A stretch of 64,000 nucleotides of DNA. Origin: Monomorium pharaonis. Its lineage: Eukaryota; Arthropoda; Insecta; Hymenoptera; Formicidae. The notes under the pieces are model-generated. The model did not search any database and had not been told where the DNA came from. It saw nothing but the letters and a program-made list of their open reading frames with translations. The stretch lies in the NCBI RefSeq assembly GCF_013373865.1, contig NC_050474.1, positions 1,822,001 to 1,886,000 on the forward strand, written 5' to 3'. The position numbers and the translations under genes are program-made. Shown here one piece after another: positions 26,071 to 38,699 of the stretch (position 1 is the first letter of the stretch; each line of letters begins with the position of its first letter).

Positions 26071-27639
26071 TCTATCTTGTAGGTCGCATTCTCTGGTAAT
26101 GGTCAATCCGCGCAAGCATGTACATACATATGTGCTCGTGAAACATCGTATATGCGATCGAGCGTTCAATGAAAGCGTACAGACTGGCCGCACGTTATCC
26201 ACTTTAGCGGATAGCGAGGCGCGCGGAACAGATCCTGAATTGAAGTTTCGAATTAAACCGTCCGGATGATCCGTCTCATCTACCGGAGTCGCTTTAAGGC
26301 TCGCGCGCGCAATTTTGTTGTCGGCAAACATGCCATGGAGACTGGTCGACTTTAATGTGGAATTATAGTCTCCCCGAATTAATTTGTCGATTTCTGCACC
26401 GCCTCGGGGAGCGAAACGACGAGGCGGAGGTGGCCAAAAGAGGATCAGCACGGTGATGAATATCTAAATTACTCATTACGAAACTTGTCCATTTACTCGA
26501 GTCGCTTGATTACACCTGAATAAAAGTGTAACGATGAATCAAACTTTAGCTGGTAGTTTAGCAAAGTGATAATCGACATCACGGCGTTAGAAATCCTGCA
26601 ATAAATTAAATCTGTATTAATTACTTGCTAAATACGGTTAATTAATCTCAAAAATGATTCTATGGGGTTGATTAAGTTTAACAATGGAAAAAATGGATAA
26701 CTGAGAAAGACAATCTTAATTCCGTCCTGTATGTGCACATGAGAAATACGTAAAATCATGTATACCCACTTGCGATGCACACAGAGTATCGCGTTGTTTT
26801 ATTTCGAAAACTCTGTATCTGATTCTCTTCGGGGACGAATAAATCGCATTTTCACGTGTTCAACGGTCATTTTCCTATCTAGCGGCGATGTCTCGCATAC
26901 CAGGTAGGATTCCAATGGTGGTGTGAAATTTTCGCGATCTCGTTTGACGCGCGACGGTGCGAAAAAGTGCATTCGCGCACCTATGCGCCAAGGTAACCGC
27001 ATTCAACGCACGTCCTGCGAGTTTATCTCAGCAAAGAGGGGCTGACATATTGGGATCGTTCTGGTCGTCTGGCCGCGTTTATGTACCCTCTCTGCGCGCC
27101 AACTCAGTGCCCCAAATGGGATCGTCCTTTTAGTTCTTTCTCTTCCTTCTTTTTTCTTCTATTCGAATACAACTTTTGACGATTAGACTGCTTCTTCAAT
27201 CTACGGTTATTATTATTTCGATCTTTTTCTTGTATATATCTTTACGATAATAATATAAAAAGTATCAAAAAATTTTTGAGCAAAAATTAAATATTTTTTA
27301 GTATTATATTATATTTTTAATTATTAATACGCTATTAAAAGCGCTGTTAAGAGTGTCAAAATTTTATCATTGATCAAATTTTTTAAAATTATTTATTGCT
27401 CTTTTGATACATGCATTAAATATGGTTTTTAACGTGCGATCTGTGTCTGTGTTTATTAATTGTTGTATACTCAATAAATCTTAAATGAAAGATTAAAGAA
27501 TAACATTTTTACATGAATATAAATGCGATAGATAGAATCTTACTATTCATTCATTAATCTTATTTTACATCTAAACCATCCATACGTTTATCTACAATAT
27601 CCAAGCAACTATTATAATTATGCTATTTTCGTGTTACAG

Positions 27640-27738
27640 GTGTAGGATGAAACAATGGAGACAGGATCTGCCACCGACTTCCGTTATAATTACTTTCCAC
27701 AACGAGGCACGGTCTACACTACTCAGAACTGTCGTCAG
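27640..27738 (+). CDS. Pgant2: Pgant2 coding exon A
   Basis: The acceptor is GTTACAG and the donor GTATAC. The exon begins with the last base of a split codon and encodes CRMKQWRQDLPPTS, then VIITFHNEARSTLLRTVV. This is the first beta strand of the glycosyltransferase fold. The preceding exon should end in two bases of a codon completing before Cys. Confidence 0.95.
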
Positions 27739-30700
27739 GTATACAAGTTAGAAACAGTTTGACTATACATAAAATATAAAACAATTGTGATCATTAAAAT
27801 AACCTATAATGTTATTTTAAATTACACCTACTACTAATCTAAAATGAAACTATAATGTTTTAGCTTCTCTTGATATTTTTTGCATATAAATAGATAAAGA
27901 AATGTGTATTTTTTTTTCTTAAATTACAAAACTCTAAGTAAAAAATATATGTGAAAATATAAGGATGAAATAAATTTTACAAATAAAGTAGGCATTTAAT
28001 ATGCGAGCATTCGTGCAGTCAAATTTTTAAACGTAAAGTAATTGCCAATGGATAAATTCTCACGCGGTCGTATATGGCATACGTGCGGTGCGACGGTCTT
28101 CAATTCCAAATGCATCAACGGGTTGCAAGAAGCACGAGAAGATTTTCAATTCGAACTGGAAGTCGGCGATGGCGATGGAAAACGTGCGATGGAATTTTCT
28201 AATCGTCGTTCCATCGTTTTATTCCTCGCGTGCTTATTATGCGCTCGTACACACGTACACAAAGACGCGACGAACCGAAGAATTCAAAAGATCTTCGATG
28301 AAATATGATCGGATATGAAGAAATATCATAAATTTATTTCTTCATTCTGATAAAATGGCATCAGTTAATGATACTTAATTAACATTGACTTGAGCAATCA
28401 ATTACACGTGACGCTTTCAATTTGTATTTATACTTATATTATTTTCAAACATTTTGTTGTACGCAATAAAGACTAAACAAAGTGCAAAGAGAAATGAATA
28501 GATTGTTTCAGAAGTCGTTATTGTTTTTCTAGTTCTCGCTCAATGTGTATGTACACTGTACTCGCTACATCTGTAATGTAAATCTTTTAATTTTATTTAA
28601 ATTTCGTAATTAAAATATTTCACACTTTTTCTTCACACTTTGGGCTAATTCGGTCTATTTTACCGGTATCATTTATCGTCTATCCAGAAACATAAATCAT
28701 TACATTTTCTCATAAGCGTTCTCGTATTAATTAAAGCATTTTTTGCTACGCGACGTCCCGCCGGGTGAAGGAAAGTACGAGCCACATTACTCGCCGGAGG
28801 TAGCCTCCGTGCAAAAGTTGCCCGAAGTTCTCTCGTCGAACCGGAAGAAGGAAGCAGGCAAGAGTCGGAAAATTTATTTAAGTCCGTAACATGGCGGCGT
28901 CAGGAAAATATATCGGTCCTATCGCGCCGGGTCGATGAAATTAAAAGGAAGTCTTAATTACCGCGACGAGACCACACCTCACCAGCATCTTGATGTGGCA
29001 CGAGACTCTTCGCGATCGATTTCATGCCAGTTAATTTTTAAATGTTAAAACGATGTACACGATATTTTTAATAACTGAGAAGAAATTTATGAAATAACAT
29101 TTTATTGTTTTATCGATCATGATAAAATTATTGGCATTTAAGATTAATTTAAGAAATGACCACGTAAAGTTAAACTTTTTTTCATCAATTAAGAAATAGT
29201 TTTAATTAGTCGAAAGAATCCTAATTATTTGCAACAATCCTCTCTAAACTCACAAGCAGAGTGAGGCAGAGTAATACGAGAACGTTCAAACAAGGGACAA
29301 GTGGTGCACAAAGTCCTCGAAACTTTGATAAAAGATTCAATAGGACAATCCCCGAAGCTTCTGTTCTTCTCTTAATCTCAGTTTATTCGACGTTAATCGA
29401 CTAGAAAAGTTTATATAGAAATGAATGATAGTGATTCAAGAAAGAAATAACCCACCGAGCTTTTAAATTAAATCTGAAGAAAAAGCGTGTTAAATTAAAA
29501 AAGAATCTTATGTCAATATTAATGTTTGAAATATTACAGATGCATATAATGATAAAATTTATAAAACACAATTGCTACGTTTATATTTTATCTATTACTT
29601 TATCTTACATTATATTTATTACTAGCTATGCCCTGCCATGCGTTGCTGTAGCTCTCTATTCTTATGCTACGTTTTTTTCAAATTTTCTTTGCTTTCGTTG
29701 TTTAACTTTCAAGAGCCTTGCTTTACTGTTGCTCTTTTTATTTTATTTTTGAATAAGCATTTATCTATCTTTAATAAATCTAATATTCATTTATTCACGT
29801 ACTTCTAACTTTTTTTTCTAAAAGCTGCCATGGATTTAGAATTCCATTCAAAAGACTGTTTTAAATAAGTTCCTTTTTTTCAATAAAATAACAGCCATCT
29901 TCACTTTTCTTATTACCTTAATTTAAACACAATAGAAACATTCTTCGCCTCTCCCGGTCTCTCCCGGTCTCTCCCCGTCTCTCCCCGTCTCTCCCCATCT
30001 CTTCCGGTCTCTCCCCGTCTCTCCCCGTCTCTACTCGTCTCTACGCGTCTCTCCCCGTCTCTCCCCGTCTCTCCCGGTCTCTCCCCGTCTCTCCCCGTCT
30101 CTCCCGGTCTCTCCCCGTCTCTCCCCGTCTCTCCCCGTCTCTCCCCGTCTCTACTCGTCTCTACCCGTCTCTCCCCGTCTCTCCCCGTCTCTCCCGGTCT
30201 CTCTCGGTCTCTCCCGGTCTCTCCCCGTCTCTCCCGGTCTCTCCCCGGTCTCTCCCCGTCTCTCCCGGTCTCTCCCCGGTCTCTCCCCGTCTCTCCCCGT
30301 CTCTCCCGGTCTCTTTCGGTCTCTCCTCGTCTCTCCCGGTCTCTCCCTATCTCTATCCTTCTCTCCCCGTCTCTCCCGGTCTCTGCCCGTCTAAGAACAT
30401 TCCTAGTTACGAATGCAACATTGTGTCAAAATTTCAAAGCAATCGGTGAAAAACTTACGGAGATTTTAAATGAGGAACAAACATTTACATTTTTATTTAT
30501 ATAGATTTGCAATTTTTAAAGTTATGTAATAGTAAAAAATACTTAATAAATATAAATAAGCATTATTTAATGTATTAAATTTGAGAAAATTAATATTTGA
30601 GTTTACATTGAAAGTTTCTGCTTTTGTTTTTAGTGTGCTGAACAGAAGTCCCGAACATCTAATCAAGGAAATCATTTTGGTAGATGATTTTAGTGACCAT

Positions 30701-33700
30701 CGTAAGTAGTTTTACATTTATATACGAGAGAAAGAGAGAGAGAGAGAGAGAGGGGAGTTTAAATTTTTTAAAATGCAATACTTTTAAGCAAAATTTTAAT
30801 TCTGCTCTTTAGTTAATTTATAAAATGTACGAAAACCACAATACAAAATCAAATATAATTAAAATATATAAATATAATTAAAATAAATAGAATTAGGAAT
30901 GATGAATTATTCGCGGTGATCAAACCAACAAAGAGAGTAATGCATATTTAGCATAATTTAATATAATTAAACATTACATATAAAATGCTAATTATATGTA
31001 TATTCAGTTATGGAAAATTGTGTTTAATATAATATTTAATATCGCATTTAATTCCATTAACGGGTTGACCATTGACCTATGGCTAGTTCATCATTTATGA
31101 CATTGTTTACCAGTCTAAACAGTATGTCATATACTCTTGAAATTTGAGCTTATACACTCGATACCTTTAATCTGTAGTTTATATTTTCTTAATAAGAAAA
31201 TTATTAGAGTATTTTGATTGAATAAAGAGATAAAGAATACATATAAAATTTTCAGAGCACAATAAATAATGTTTCACAATAGAATGTTTAAAATAAGATA
31301 AATTTAACTAATGTAAAATTAAAAACGTTGTACGGCAAGAAAGATCGATTTGCTTGCAGCTGAAGATGGCGAGGAGTTATCGCGGATCCACAAAGTTCGT
31401 GTAATAAGAAACGAGAAGAGAGAGGGCCTAATGAGATCGCGTGTCCGCGGCGCGGATGCTGCCACCGCGAGCGTGTTAACATTTTTAGATTCGCACTGTG
31501 AGTGCAACGCCGACTGGCTCGAACCGCTCTTGGAAAGGGTGGCCGAGGATCCAACGAGGGTAGTGTGCCCTGTGATCGATGTAATCAGCATGGATACTTT
31601 CCAATATATCGGTGTGTATCGATAGTAAAAATTGACGTTCTCTAAAATTGCACTTATCTTTGCAAGTACTGCTTAGAAATCTGTATTCTGTCTCTCTACG
31701 TTGCAAATAATTTGAAACGCATAAATAAAATAGGACAATTTTATCTGATTTCTAGGAGCTTCCGCTGATCTTAGAGGTGGTTTCGATTGGAGTTTGGTCT
31801 TTAAATGGGAATATCTCAGCCAAGCGGAACGACAGGCGAGACAAAAGGATCCGACACAGGCCATTAGGACCCCTATGATTGCCGGCGGACTGTTTGTCAT
31901 CAACAAAGCGTACTTCGAGAAACTCGGCAAATACGATACTCAGATGGACGTTTGGGGCGGCGAAAATCTCGGTAAGACTATTTACAGTTTCATGTACAAG
32001 GTATTTGAAAAGTTTAAAAAATTAAACGGATATTTTTATAATTAAATTTTTTCGCTCGTGTTGTTCCTGTAACAGAAAAGATGCAGCAATATTTTATTAG
32101 AATATTTTTTCAGAGGTACTGTTTACATTCATATTTGTTTCTCAAAAATTTTAGAATTATTTTATTTTAACGGAACAGTAAATATGCCATGAAAGATATT
32201 GCATGTGGTCGATGTACTTCGGTGTAAAAACTTTGTTGCGAGGCACGCGGAACTCATGATGAGTATTTTGCAGCAGAGTAAACTTTTTATTGGATCAATA
32301 TATAGTCGAAAGTTATAATTTCTCAACAAGTTTTAATGAGAGCTTCCCATTAAATTTTATTAAAAAGCATCATACTGGCGTAAATATTAGCTCATTCATC
32401 ACTATATCTGACGGCTGTGCAAATAAACGCTTGAAAATAACTCGGTTCGCAAGTTCTCAGAAAACTGCGATTGCTTATAGTTTCTTCTCATTGCGCATAC
32501 AAATTTACAGATTTAAAAAATCTATCAAAAATAAAGTTATTAATATTTGTCAAATTTTTATATTAGATTAAATTTACGTTGAAATATGTTTAACGTAATA
32601 AGGACATAATACAAGATTAATGTCACGGAACTCTTGATTTAAAGTCATCAGCAAAGTGATACGCATCTGTCATTATGCTTTTCAAATACAAAGGAAACGA
32701 AACGTCTTTGACGGAAACTACCATCTTGTGCGCAGTTCCTAAGAACTTTGTGGAAAACACGGCAAGCAAACCAATATATGTCGGAAGTGTAAAGTTAGAA
32801 ATAACTGCGACCTTATTTCGGACAGAAGAGAAATTGTTGAGTTTCTTGAGAAAAGTCTAACGTACTCCGGTTTAGCATAACTTAGAAAGATCTGCATTAA
32901 AATTTTAGTATTTTGCCAGCAAAACTGCAAATATGTTTTTTAATATAAATTCTGTGCTTTTATGTAAAAATTATTGACAGATATTTTTTAATGCCCTTTT
33001 AATAGAGGGAAGTTTATTGAAACTGTACCATCTTACTTAAAAATTAAATTTGAACAAAATTCAAAACTGTACTTGTATAGTTTCTATAAGATTATTTAAG
33101 AATTGGATACTGTCATAATACTTTATTACATTCGAGACATAGTAGAAATTTTGTTATTTACGTTCATTGAAATTTCGTGATATTGTAACTATTCCTCAAC
33201 ACATTTTGTACCCGAATTACAGATAAGATAAACAGTTTACGTTTTGATAATTTATAATGATCATATCTGTTAGAATTACATTACAGAGTTAAAGTTTCTT
33301 TTCATTCTTGTTTGTAAACTAGGTAAACAAAGTTTTACGAAATACTAAATCGCACTACGACGTTACCTAGATCACAATTTTGGCTACCGTGGTTATTTTT
33401 TACAACGGACAGGAAATGGTCAAAAGAGAATACGGGAAAATAGTATCTACAATTTACGAATCGTGTTTTGAAAGAGTACAAGTACTGTAAAATAAGATTG
33501 AATGAAAAAAAAAATACATTTCTATAAAATAAATTTTTTTGCGACATTATTGGAATAAAGTTTTACGTGAAGTGTAGCTGTTGTAGACTCCGTGAACAAT
33601 AGAGAATTGCAATTTTGACAATTTGTGATGCGATTTAGGAAACCTTCCTAAATCACACTTACAATTCTGTGAAAATTTCTTATTTTTATTAAAAATTTCT

Positions 33701-35027
33701 ATTTAAAAGAATTGATACAAAAAATCTGAAAAAAATAACACGAGGAAGAGAAAATATAATATTTTATTATGATAAAGAATTTAAAAATATCCTTTATGGT
33801 TGTTGAGTTATAAGCTTTTATGTGAAAAGTGAGATTTTGGCAATCTCCTCTTATTTTTAACCTAACATAAAATATCTTAGAAGAATAAGAAATAATCTGA
33901 CGCAAAGTGATAGAGAAGTTCATATATTTTCTCTTCCTATACCCTCGGCACCCCTTTTCTCACGTTTAACATTTGCACTTACCACGTGCACGTGTAACTT
34001 TCTTTCAGAAATATCGTTCCGCGTGTGGCAATGCGGTGGCAGCTTGGAGATTATCCCATGCTCACGTGTGGGCCATGTATTCCGTAAACGTCATCCTTAC
34101 TCGTTCCCCGGAGGCAGCGGAAACGTGTTCGCCCGAAACACGAGGCGCGCCGCCGAAGTATGGATGGACGACTACAAGCAATTCTACTACAATGCCGTAC
34201 CACTAGCACGAAACATCCCTTATGGAAAGTAAGTCTGGATGCGCGTCGACGTCTCAATTAAACTTTAAGCGCTACTCTGATTTCGCTGTATTTCATCGTA
34301 TTGTTCAACACATTAAAGTTTGCAATATATCGAACATTTGAACATATATAAAAATTCTTTTTTATATCAAGTTGTATATTCATAGTATATTTTGATATAT
34401 TATTAGTTACATGAAAAAAATGCGTTCAACAAGATTTTGAAGATAAACAGTTCTATTATAATTATGTTTCAGCATCCAAGATAGAATGGAATTAAAACGG
34501 CGACTGCACTGCAAGCCTTTCAGTTGGTATCTGAAGAACGTATACCCCGAATTAGTTATACCTACGAGCGAGGGTGGACCGGGAGGATCTCTGAAACAGG
34601 GTACTGCTTGCTTGGACAGCATGGGTCACCTTCTCGATGGAAACGTCGGTCTTTATCCCTGCCACGACACTGGTGGTAACCAGGTGAATATTCTCAAAGA
34701 AAATGAGACAATACATACAGTTATTTTGGAATTTTATGAAATCGATGTGTTTTATAGGAATGGGGCCTCACGAAAGACGGCCTGATCAAGCATCATGATC
34801 TCTGCCTGACTTTACCAGTATATGCCAAGGGTACGACGCTGCTGATGCAGATCTGCGACGGCAACGAGAATCAAAAGTGGCGGCACTTGGAGGGCGGCCT
34901 GATACGCCACACCAGAATTCCCGTGTGCGTGGACTCTCGATATCACGCGCAGCGTGGCATTACGGCAGAGAAATGCGACTCGAACGCAGAGACGCAGAGG
35001 TGGCATCTCTACAACCACAATCACTAG
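27640..35027 (+). CDS. Pgant2: polypeptide N-acetylgalactosaminyltransferase, GALNT2/Pgant2 type (5' end missing)
   Basis: This enzyme family transfers GalNAc from UDP-GalNAc to Ser/Thr of proteins, the first step of mucin-type O-glycosylation, in the Golgi lumen. Seven exons join in phase: 27640-27738, 30634-30701, 31360-31611, 31756-31971, 34009-34228, 34473-34683 and 34758-35027. All junctions are AG/GT, giving about 444 residues. Visible are the start of the GT-A fold (FHNEARSTLLRTVV, VDDFSD), the metal-binding DSH triad, the catalytic Gal/GalNAc-T segment (DVWGGENLEISFRVWQCGG, then GHVFRKRHPYSFPGG), and a C-terminal ricin-type lectin domain with CLD and QxW-type repeats (CLDSMG, NQEW, NQKW, CVDSR, TQRW). 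The match is best to GALNT2 rather than other family members. About 120 N-terminal residues (cytoplasmic tail, membrane anchor, stem, start of the catalytic domain) are absent and were not found upstream in the window. TAG at 35025-35027 ends the protein. Confidence 0.96.
29618..30506. repeat. interspersed repeat carrying the minisatellite
   Basis: The left edge begins near TTACTAGCTATGCCCTGCC and the right edge ends near TTTATTTATATAGAT, after AAATTTCAAAGCAATCGGTG. This edge pattern resembles dispersed elements frequent in insect genomes whose ends read TACTAGCTRTGCCC and TTTATATAGAT. No open frame of element proteins is present. The family is not assigned and the boundaries are approximate. 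Confidence 0.45.
29946..30392. repeat. 10-bp minisatellite, about 45 copies
   Basis: Tandem copies of CTCTCCCCGT alternate irregularly with CTCTCCCGGT, with a few point variants (CATCT, ACTCGT, ACGCGT) and some 11-bp units around 30240-30285. It lies inside Pgant2 intron A, so it is transcribed with that gene. Confidence 0.95.
30634..30701 (+). CDS. Pgant2: Pgant2 coding exon B
   Basis: The acceptor is TTTTTAG and the donor GTAAGT. The exon encodes SVLNRSPEHLIKEIILVDDF then SDH, continuing the nucleotide-sugar-binding half of the catalytic domain. Phases on both sides fit the neighbouring exons. Confidence 0.96.
30702..31359 (+). other. Pgant2 intron B
   Basis: An AT-rich intron of 658 bp with a (GA)n run at 30733-30752. 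Nothing else was recognised. Confidence 0.95.
31360..31611 (+). CDS. Pgant2: Pgant2 coding exon C
   Basis: Flanked by TTGCAG and GTGTGT. It encodes the segment from PEDGEELSRIHKVRV to MDTFQYIG, including REGLMRSRVRGADAA and the DSH metal-binding triad in LTFLDSHCECN. Alignment to GALNT2 is nearly colinear. Confidence 0.97.
31756..31971 (+). CDS. Pgant2: Pgant2 coding exon D
   Basis: Flanked by TTCTAG and GTAAGA. It encodes GASADLRGGFDWSLVFKWEY, the PMIAGGLFVINKAYF segment and DVWGGENL. The intron after it splits the catalytic Gal/GalNAc-T motif between Leu and Glu. Confidence 0.97.
31972..34008 (+). other. Pgant2 intron D
   Basis: A 2.0-kb AT-rich intron. The open frame at 32290-32571 has no recognisable pattern. 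A small foldback with perfect 10-bp inner arms lies at 33617-33671. A polypyrimidine-rich acceptor (CTTTCTTTCAG) ends the intron. Confidence 0.95.
34009..34228 (+). CDS. Pgant2: Pgant2 coding exon E
   Basis: Flanked by TTTCAG and GTAAGT. It encodes EISFRVWQCGGSLEIIPCSR, then VGHVFRKRHPYSFPGGSGNV, and ends in ARNIPYG. These residues close the acceptor-peptide side of the active site in the family. Confidence 0.97.
34473..34683 (+). CDS. Pgant2: Pgant2 coding exon F
   Basis: Flanked by TTTCAG and GTGAAT. It encodes the end of the catalytic domain (LHCKPFSWYLKNVYPEL), the linker, and the first lectin repeat (CLDSMGHLLDGNVGLYPCH). Confidence 0.97.
34758..35027 (+). CDS. Pgant2: Pgant2 last coding exon G
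   Basis: The acceptor is TTATAG. It encodes the rest of the ricin-type lectin domain (EWGLTKDGLIKHHDLCLTL, NQKWRHLEGG, CVDSRYHAQRG, TQRWHLYNHNH) and a TAG stop. The intron divides the first QxW repeat between Gln and Glu. Confidence 0.97.
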   Translation, partial: EWGLTKDGLIKHHDLCLTLPVYAKGTTLLMQICDGNENQKWRHLEGGLIRHTRIPVCVDSRYHAQRGITAEKCDSNAETQRWHLYNHNH

Positions 35028-35650
35028 CTGATATGGTTGCGGTGAACACGCCATTCACCCGCGGACTCTCTCTTATCGCCACGCGCCACGACGTGATCAC
35101 CGTATAACGAGGACGATCGCGTCAAGGTGCATTACTTAATTAAGAACTGTCTACGCGCGGCCGGATCGATCGATTCGAGCTTAATGTAGACCGACGTATC
35201 TTCGTGACCGTAATCATGGTTCTTCACGATCTCTTACACGGTATCAACAAAGAACCCCATCTTGTACCACAATAATGTGTAAGCTCGCGAGTTCCCAATG
35301 TAGCCTGACTTATAAAGAAACGGATGGTTTTATATTTGGGTAAAAAAAAATCTAAGGAAAATTTCATCCAATAATGTTACAAAAAGTGATACACACATCT
35401 CACAAACTAAAACGAAATAGTCTCGCAAAAGAAAGTGAAAATGGTTTTAAGACTGCTTGGCATATGTGACTCTAATCAACAAACTTTAGTTTCTACATTC
35501 ATAAGAGAATTCTAACGCTTCCAATCATTTCCTTAGGCACTAGATTATTCTACTTTTACAATGACAAAAGATTAACCTGATAGGTTGACGTCTCGCAATC
35601 GATGTGTGATAAGTGTAAAATTATTTATAATAAAGTAATATATACATATA
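35028..35650 (+). other. Pgant2 3' untranslated region (extent inferred)
   Basis: Sequence after the stop codon is non-coding. An AATAAA hexamer at 35629-35634 is the first plausible poly(A) signal downstream and would give a 3' UTR of about 0.6 kb. Confidence 0.5.
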
Positions 35651-38600
35651 AAAATATGGAAGCGCGTGTATGAGTGGTGATCCAAGTGAAAGTTGAGTAC
35701 TGATTTTGTACTGCAATCCGATTATCAATTCACAAATTGTAAATTGATTAGGCTGCAATACCGAACTTCATACAATTAGTGCAATTGATTTAACAAGTAA
35801 AAATTATTACATTGTTAAAATATTCTTAACACTTAACATTTAATACACATTTAATATTTATAACTTCGAAAAAATTTATAGATTAATCACTAATTTTCGA
35901 GGTTCAAAGTATGAAAAATTGAATTTGTATATTAACAAAGAAATAATTAAGAGTGCATATGCGATAAAATACTTATGTACTTTGTAATTGCCAGATTTAT
36001 TTCTTTGAAAAAATGTATTGAAATAAGGATTGAAAGAAACATAAAATGCTGCTGTATGCGAACGATAATGTTTCAATTCAACAAAATGCTTTTTTTCAAT
36101 CTTGAAATACATAAGCACTTGCTAATAAAAATTCAATTCAATTCAATTTGTATAAAGAACTAATTTTGAAAATTGAAGAGACAGATCAAAATTAAATCTA
36201 TAAGATATTAATAATGCTTCCAATGGAATATAGCTAGTAAAACTTAATCTTTAAGAAAAGATTGCTATAAAAATAAAATTGAATTCTTTTTTTAAATGTA
36301 ATCGGAAAATTGACGAAACGAAAAATAGAGAATTAAAACCCGAGAATTCTAAATGCCCATTTTGCCATTTTGAAATAGGCATCCCTCTTACAGCACATAA
36401 TCTAAACTGATGATTCGTCTCCATTTATATGTTTTTATTAAATCCATAAAAAGATTTAATGAAGTCAATACCAAGTCATTTTTTAGTACGGGTACATATT
36501 TGAGTGTCCAAATGACAAGCAGCTCATCTTTTTTTTATATATTTATTTATAATTTTTTAAAATGAATAAGCCAAAGCTTTTACACTTGGCACTATTTGTT
36601 TTAGGTAATCAATAGTGTTATATTACAATATACCATTTTGAGATTACGCTTTTATGCAAACAATCGCGGAGAAGCTTTTTGTTATTTATTCGAATTAAGA
36701 ACATGCAAAATTTATTATAATGTAATTATATTAATTTTTTATTAATTTTAATTTTATTATGTTTTAATGAATACACACATACGTATGTATATAATTTAAT
36801 TTAAAGACTTTTCAATAAAGTATATATAATTTTCACATCTTTTTAAAGACTTTGACAAGACTTCTGTAATTATATACTGAAACACAGGCGCAATAAGCTT
36901 CTCGGTGACTGCCAATTGCTATTTTGATTGGGCCCAAAATCGCAGTAGATTCGTGCAATATGTATTTTTGTTTTTCTGGTCTTAGTATACATGACGCATC
37001 CCAATCCAAGAATATTTTTCTTTTCAATCAAACAACAAAAATCACGATAAACAAGATACTTTCCCTTCAAAACTATGATATATTTACAGAAAAAAAGATT
37101 TATTTTTATAACTAATTATATATCCTTACTTGGTTGTGCTAATAAACGAAAAGCGCGGAGCATACTTAACATATTGTAGCTCGGTAATAACATTCCAAAT
37201 GTTAACAATTTTTATTTTTTAAAAGCAAGTATGTAATTTTCAAGTTTTTAAATTTCTTTTTCTCACATTGAAATATGACATTTATTTTGATAATGGCCAA
37301 TATTAAAAAGTTCGATTTTCAAAATTAAAAATTAAATTATACATGAAAGTGAGAATTTTTAAGAATTCTTAAGAGTACTAAAGCGAATCTAAAATAAAGT
37401 GGCAGCACCGTGTGGATTCATTACTCGCCTACAACGTGTTAAGTGAAAATCAAGATAGAAACTAACACAACTAATTATAGCAATACATAGCAAACGCGAT
37501 CTTTTGTACACTTATACTTTTTCCGATGATAATATCTTTACTGCCGTCTCTTCGCACTGGGACTATAAATATCGCGAAGTGAGATGAATGGTAATATCAT
37601 AAACTTTTGTATAATACACACGGGCATCCACATATTACATTCATGCCAGCTGCTGTTAATAATTATCATTAAGAAATTCTTTTGATATTAATATTATATA
37701 CGTAGAACGTACTTCAGTGTAGGTATATGCGACCGAAAGAGTCGGCCGTGCCCTAATTAAACGAATGCGATGTTATTAATAATCTCGAATTATTTTTCGA
37801 AAATCAAAACATCAAGAAAATCTCAAAATTTTATTGTTGGTTGTAAGAGAAAAGCATTGGTCTTTAAAAAGCATCTTTAATTAGAGCACCGGTTGGCACA
37901 GCGATATATACGTAGATAGTAAATATATCCACGGAATATCCCTACGCGTATCATTATCGCGCTTCCTTTCGACTACTTTGAAGGATTCCAACTGAGCCAA
38001 CTTTCCTTTAGCACGAGTTTGAAAAGGAGGTATAATTACGGAGTTAGTTAACATTGGAATTAAAGGATTTTATCGTATCAGGCTTCCGCGACGTGCATAG
38101 AACTTTGTTTCCAGATAATTTTAAAACGGACTTTGCCCAGTGGATAGAAATCATTTAAGCTTAATTAAGGAAATACTTAACTTTTAATATTAAACATTCT
38201 GGTGATTAAATCTGACAATTAGAGAAAATCAAAGCTTTTTTGACATAAACTGATAAACAAAATTGTAATTCGAAACTGTTGGTCAAACAAAGCATCCTTT
38301 TTGTTAAGAAAAAATTTAATTCGAGTTGGTTTATGAAACTATAAATAAAAAATGTGTGGAAACCAACAAGATATCGAAATTGCGTGTGTAATTGCATAAA
38401 AATGCAGACACATAGGATCTCGTAATACTTAACTATATTTTACACAACTCAAAAATCGCTGTTGTAAATAATTATGTAAATTTCATTGATTATCTCGCTC
38501 CCGTCCTAACTATTTTAAATAGCTTCTTTTCTTCTATCAGCGTAAATACTTATATATCGCTTCCATGCATATTTCCATGCGTAAAAAAGGGAGTGCCACA

Positions 38601-38653
38601 CACAATCGTACTCTTCATGTAATTGTAAATAAATTATATATATTCACGACATT

Positions 38654-38699
<46 letters not shown>

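Larger units (their letters stand above)
9440..27639. other. long gene-free stretch (possible 5' intron of Pgant2)
   Basis: No exon with recognisable protein similarity was found on either strand in 18 kb. The longest frames (for example 24281-24799 and 18255-18713, both +) read low-complexity or CpG-rich DNA and carry no family pattern. Several CpG-rich segments (about 12040-12660, 15830-16060, 17900-19250, 20700-21180, 23760-23920) could be regulatory or unrecognised first exons. If Pgant2's missing exons lie upstream of the window, all of this is intron. Confidence 0.5.
27739..30633 (+). other. Pgant2 intron A
   Basis: The intron starts GTATAC and ends TTTTTAG. It is mostly AT-rich, with a CpG-richer block at about 28720-29000. 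Its 3' half carries an interspersed repeat with a 10-bp minisatellite. The open frame at 28042-28308 has no recognised pattern. Confidence 0.9.
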
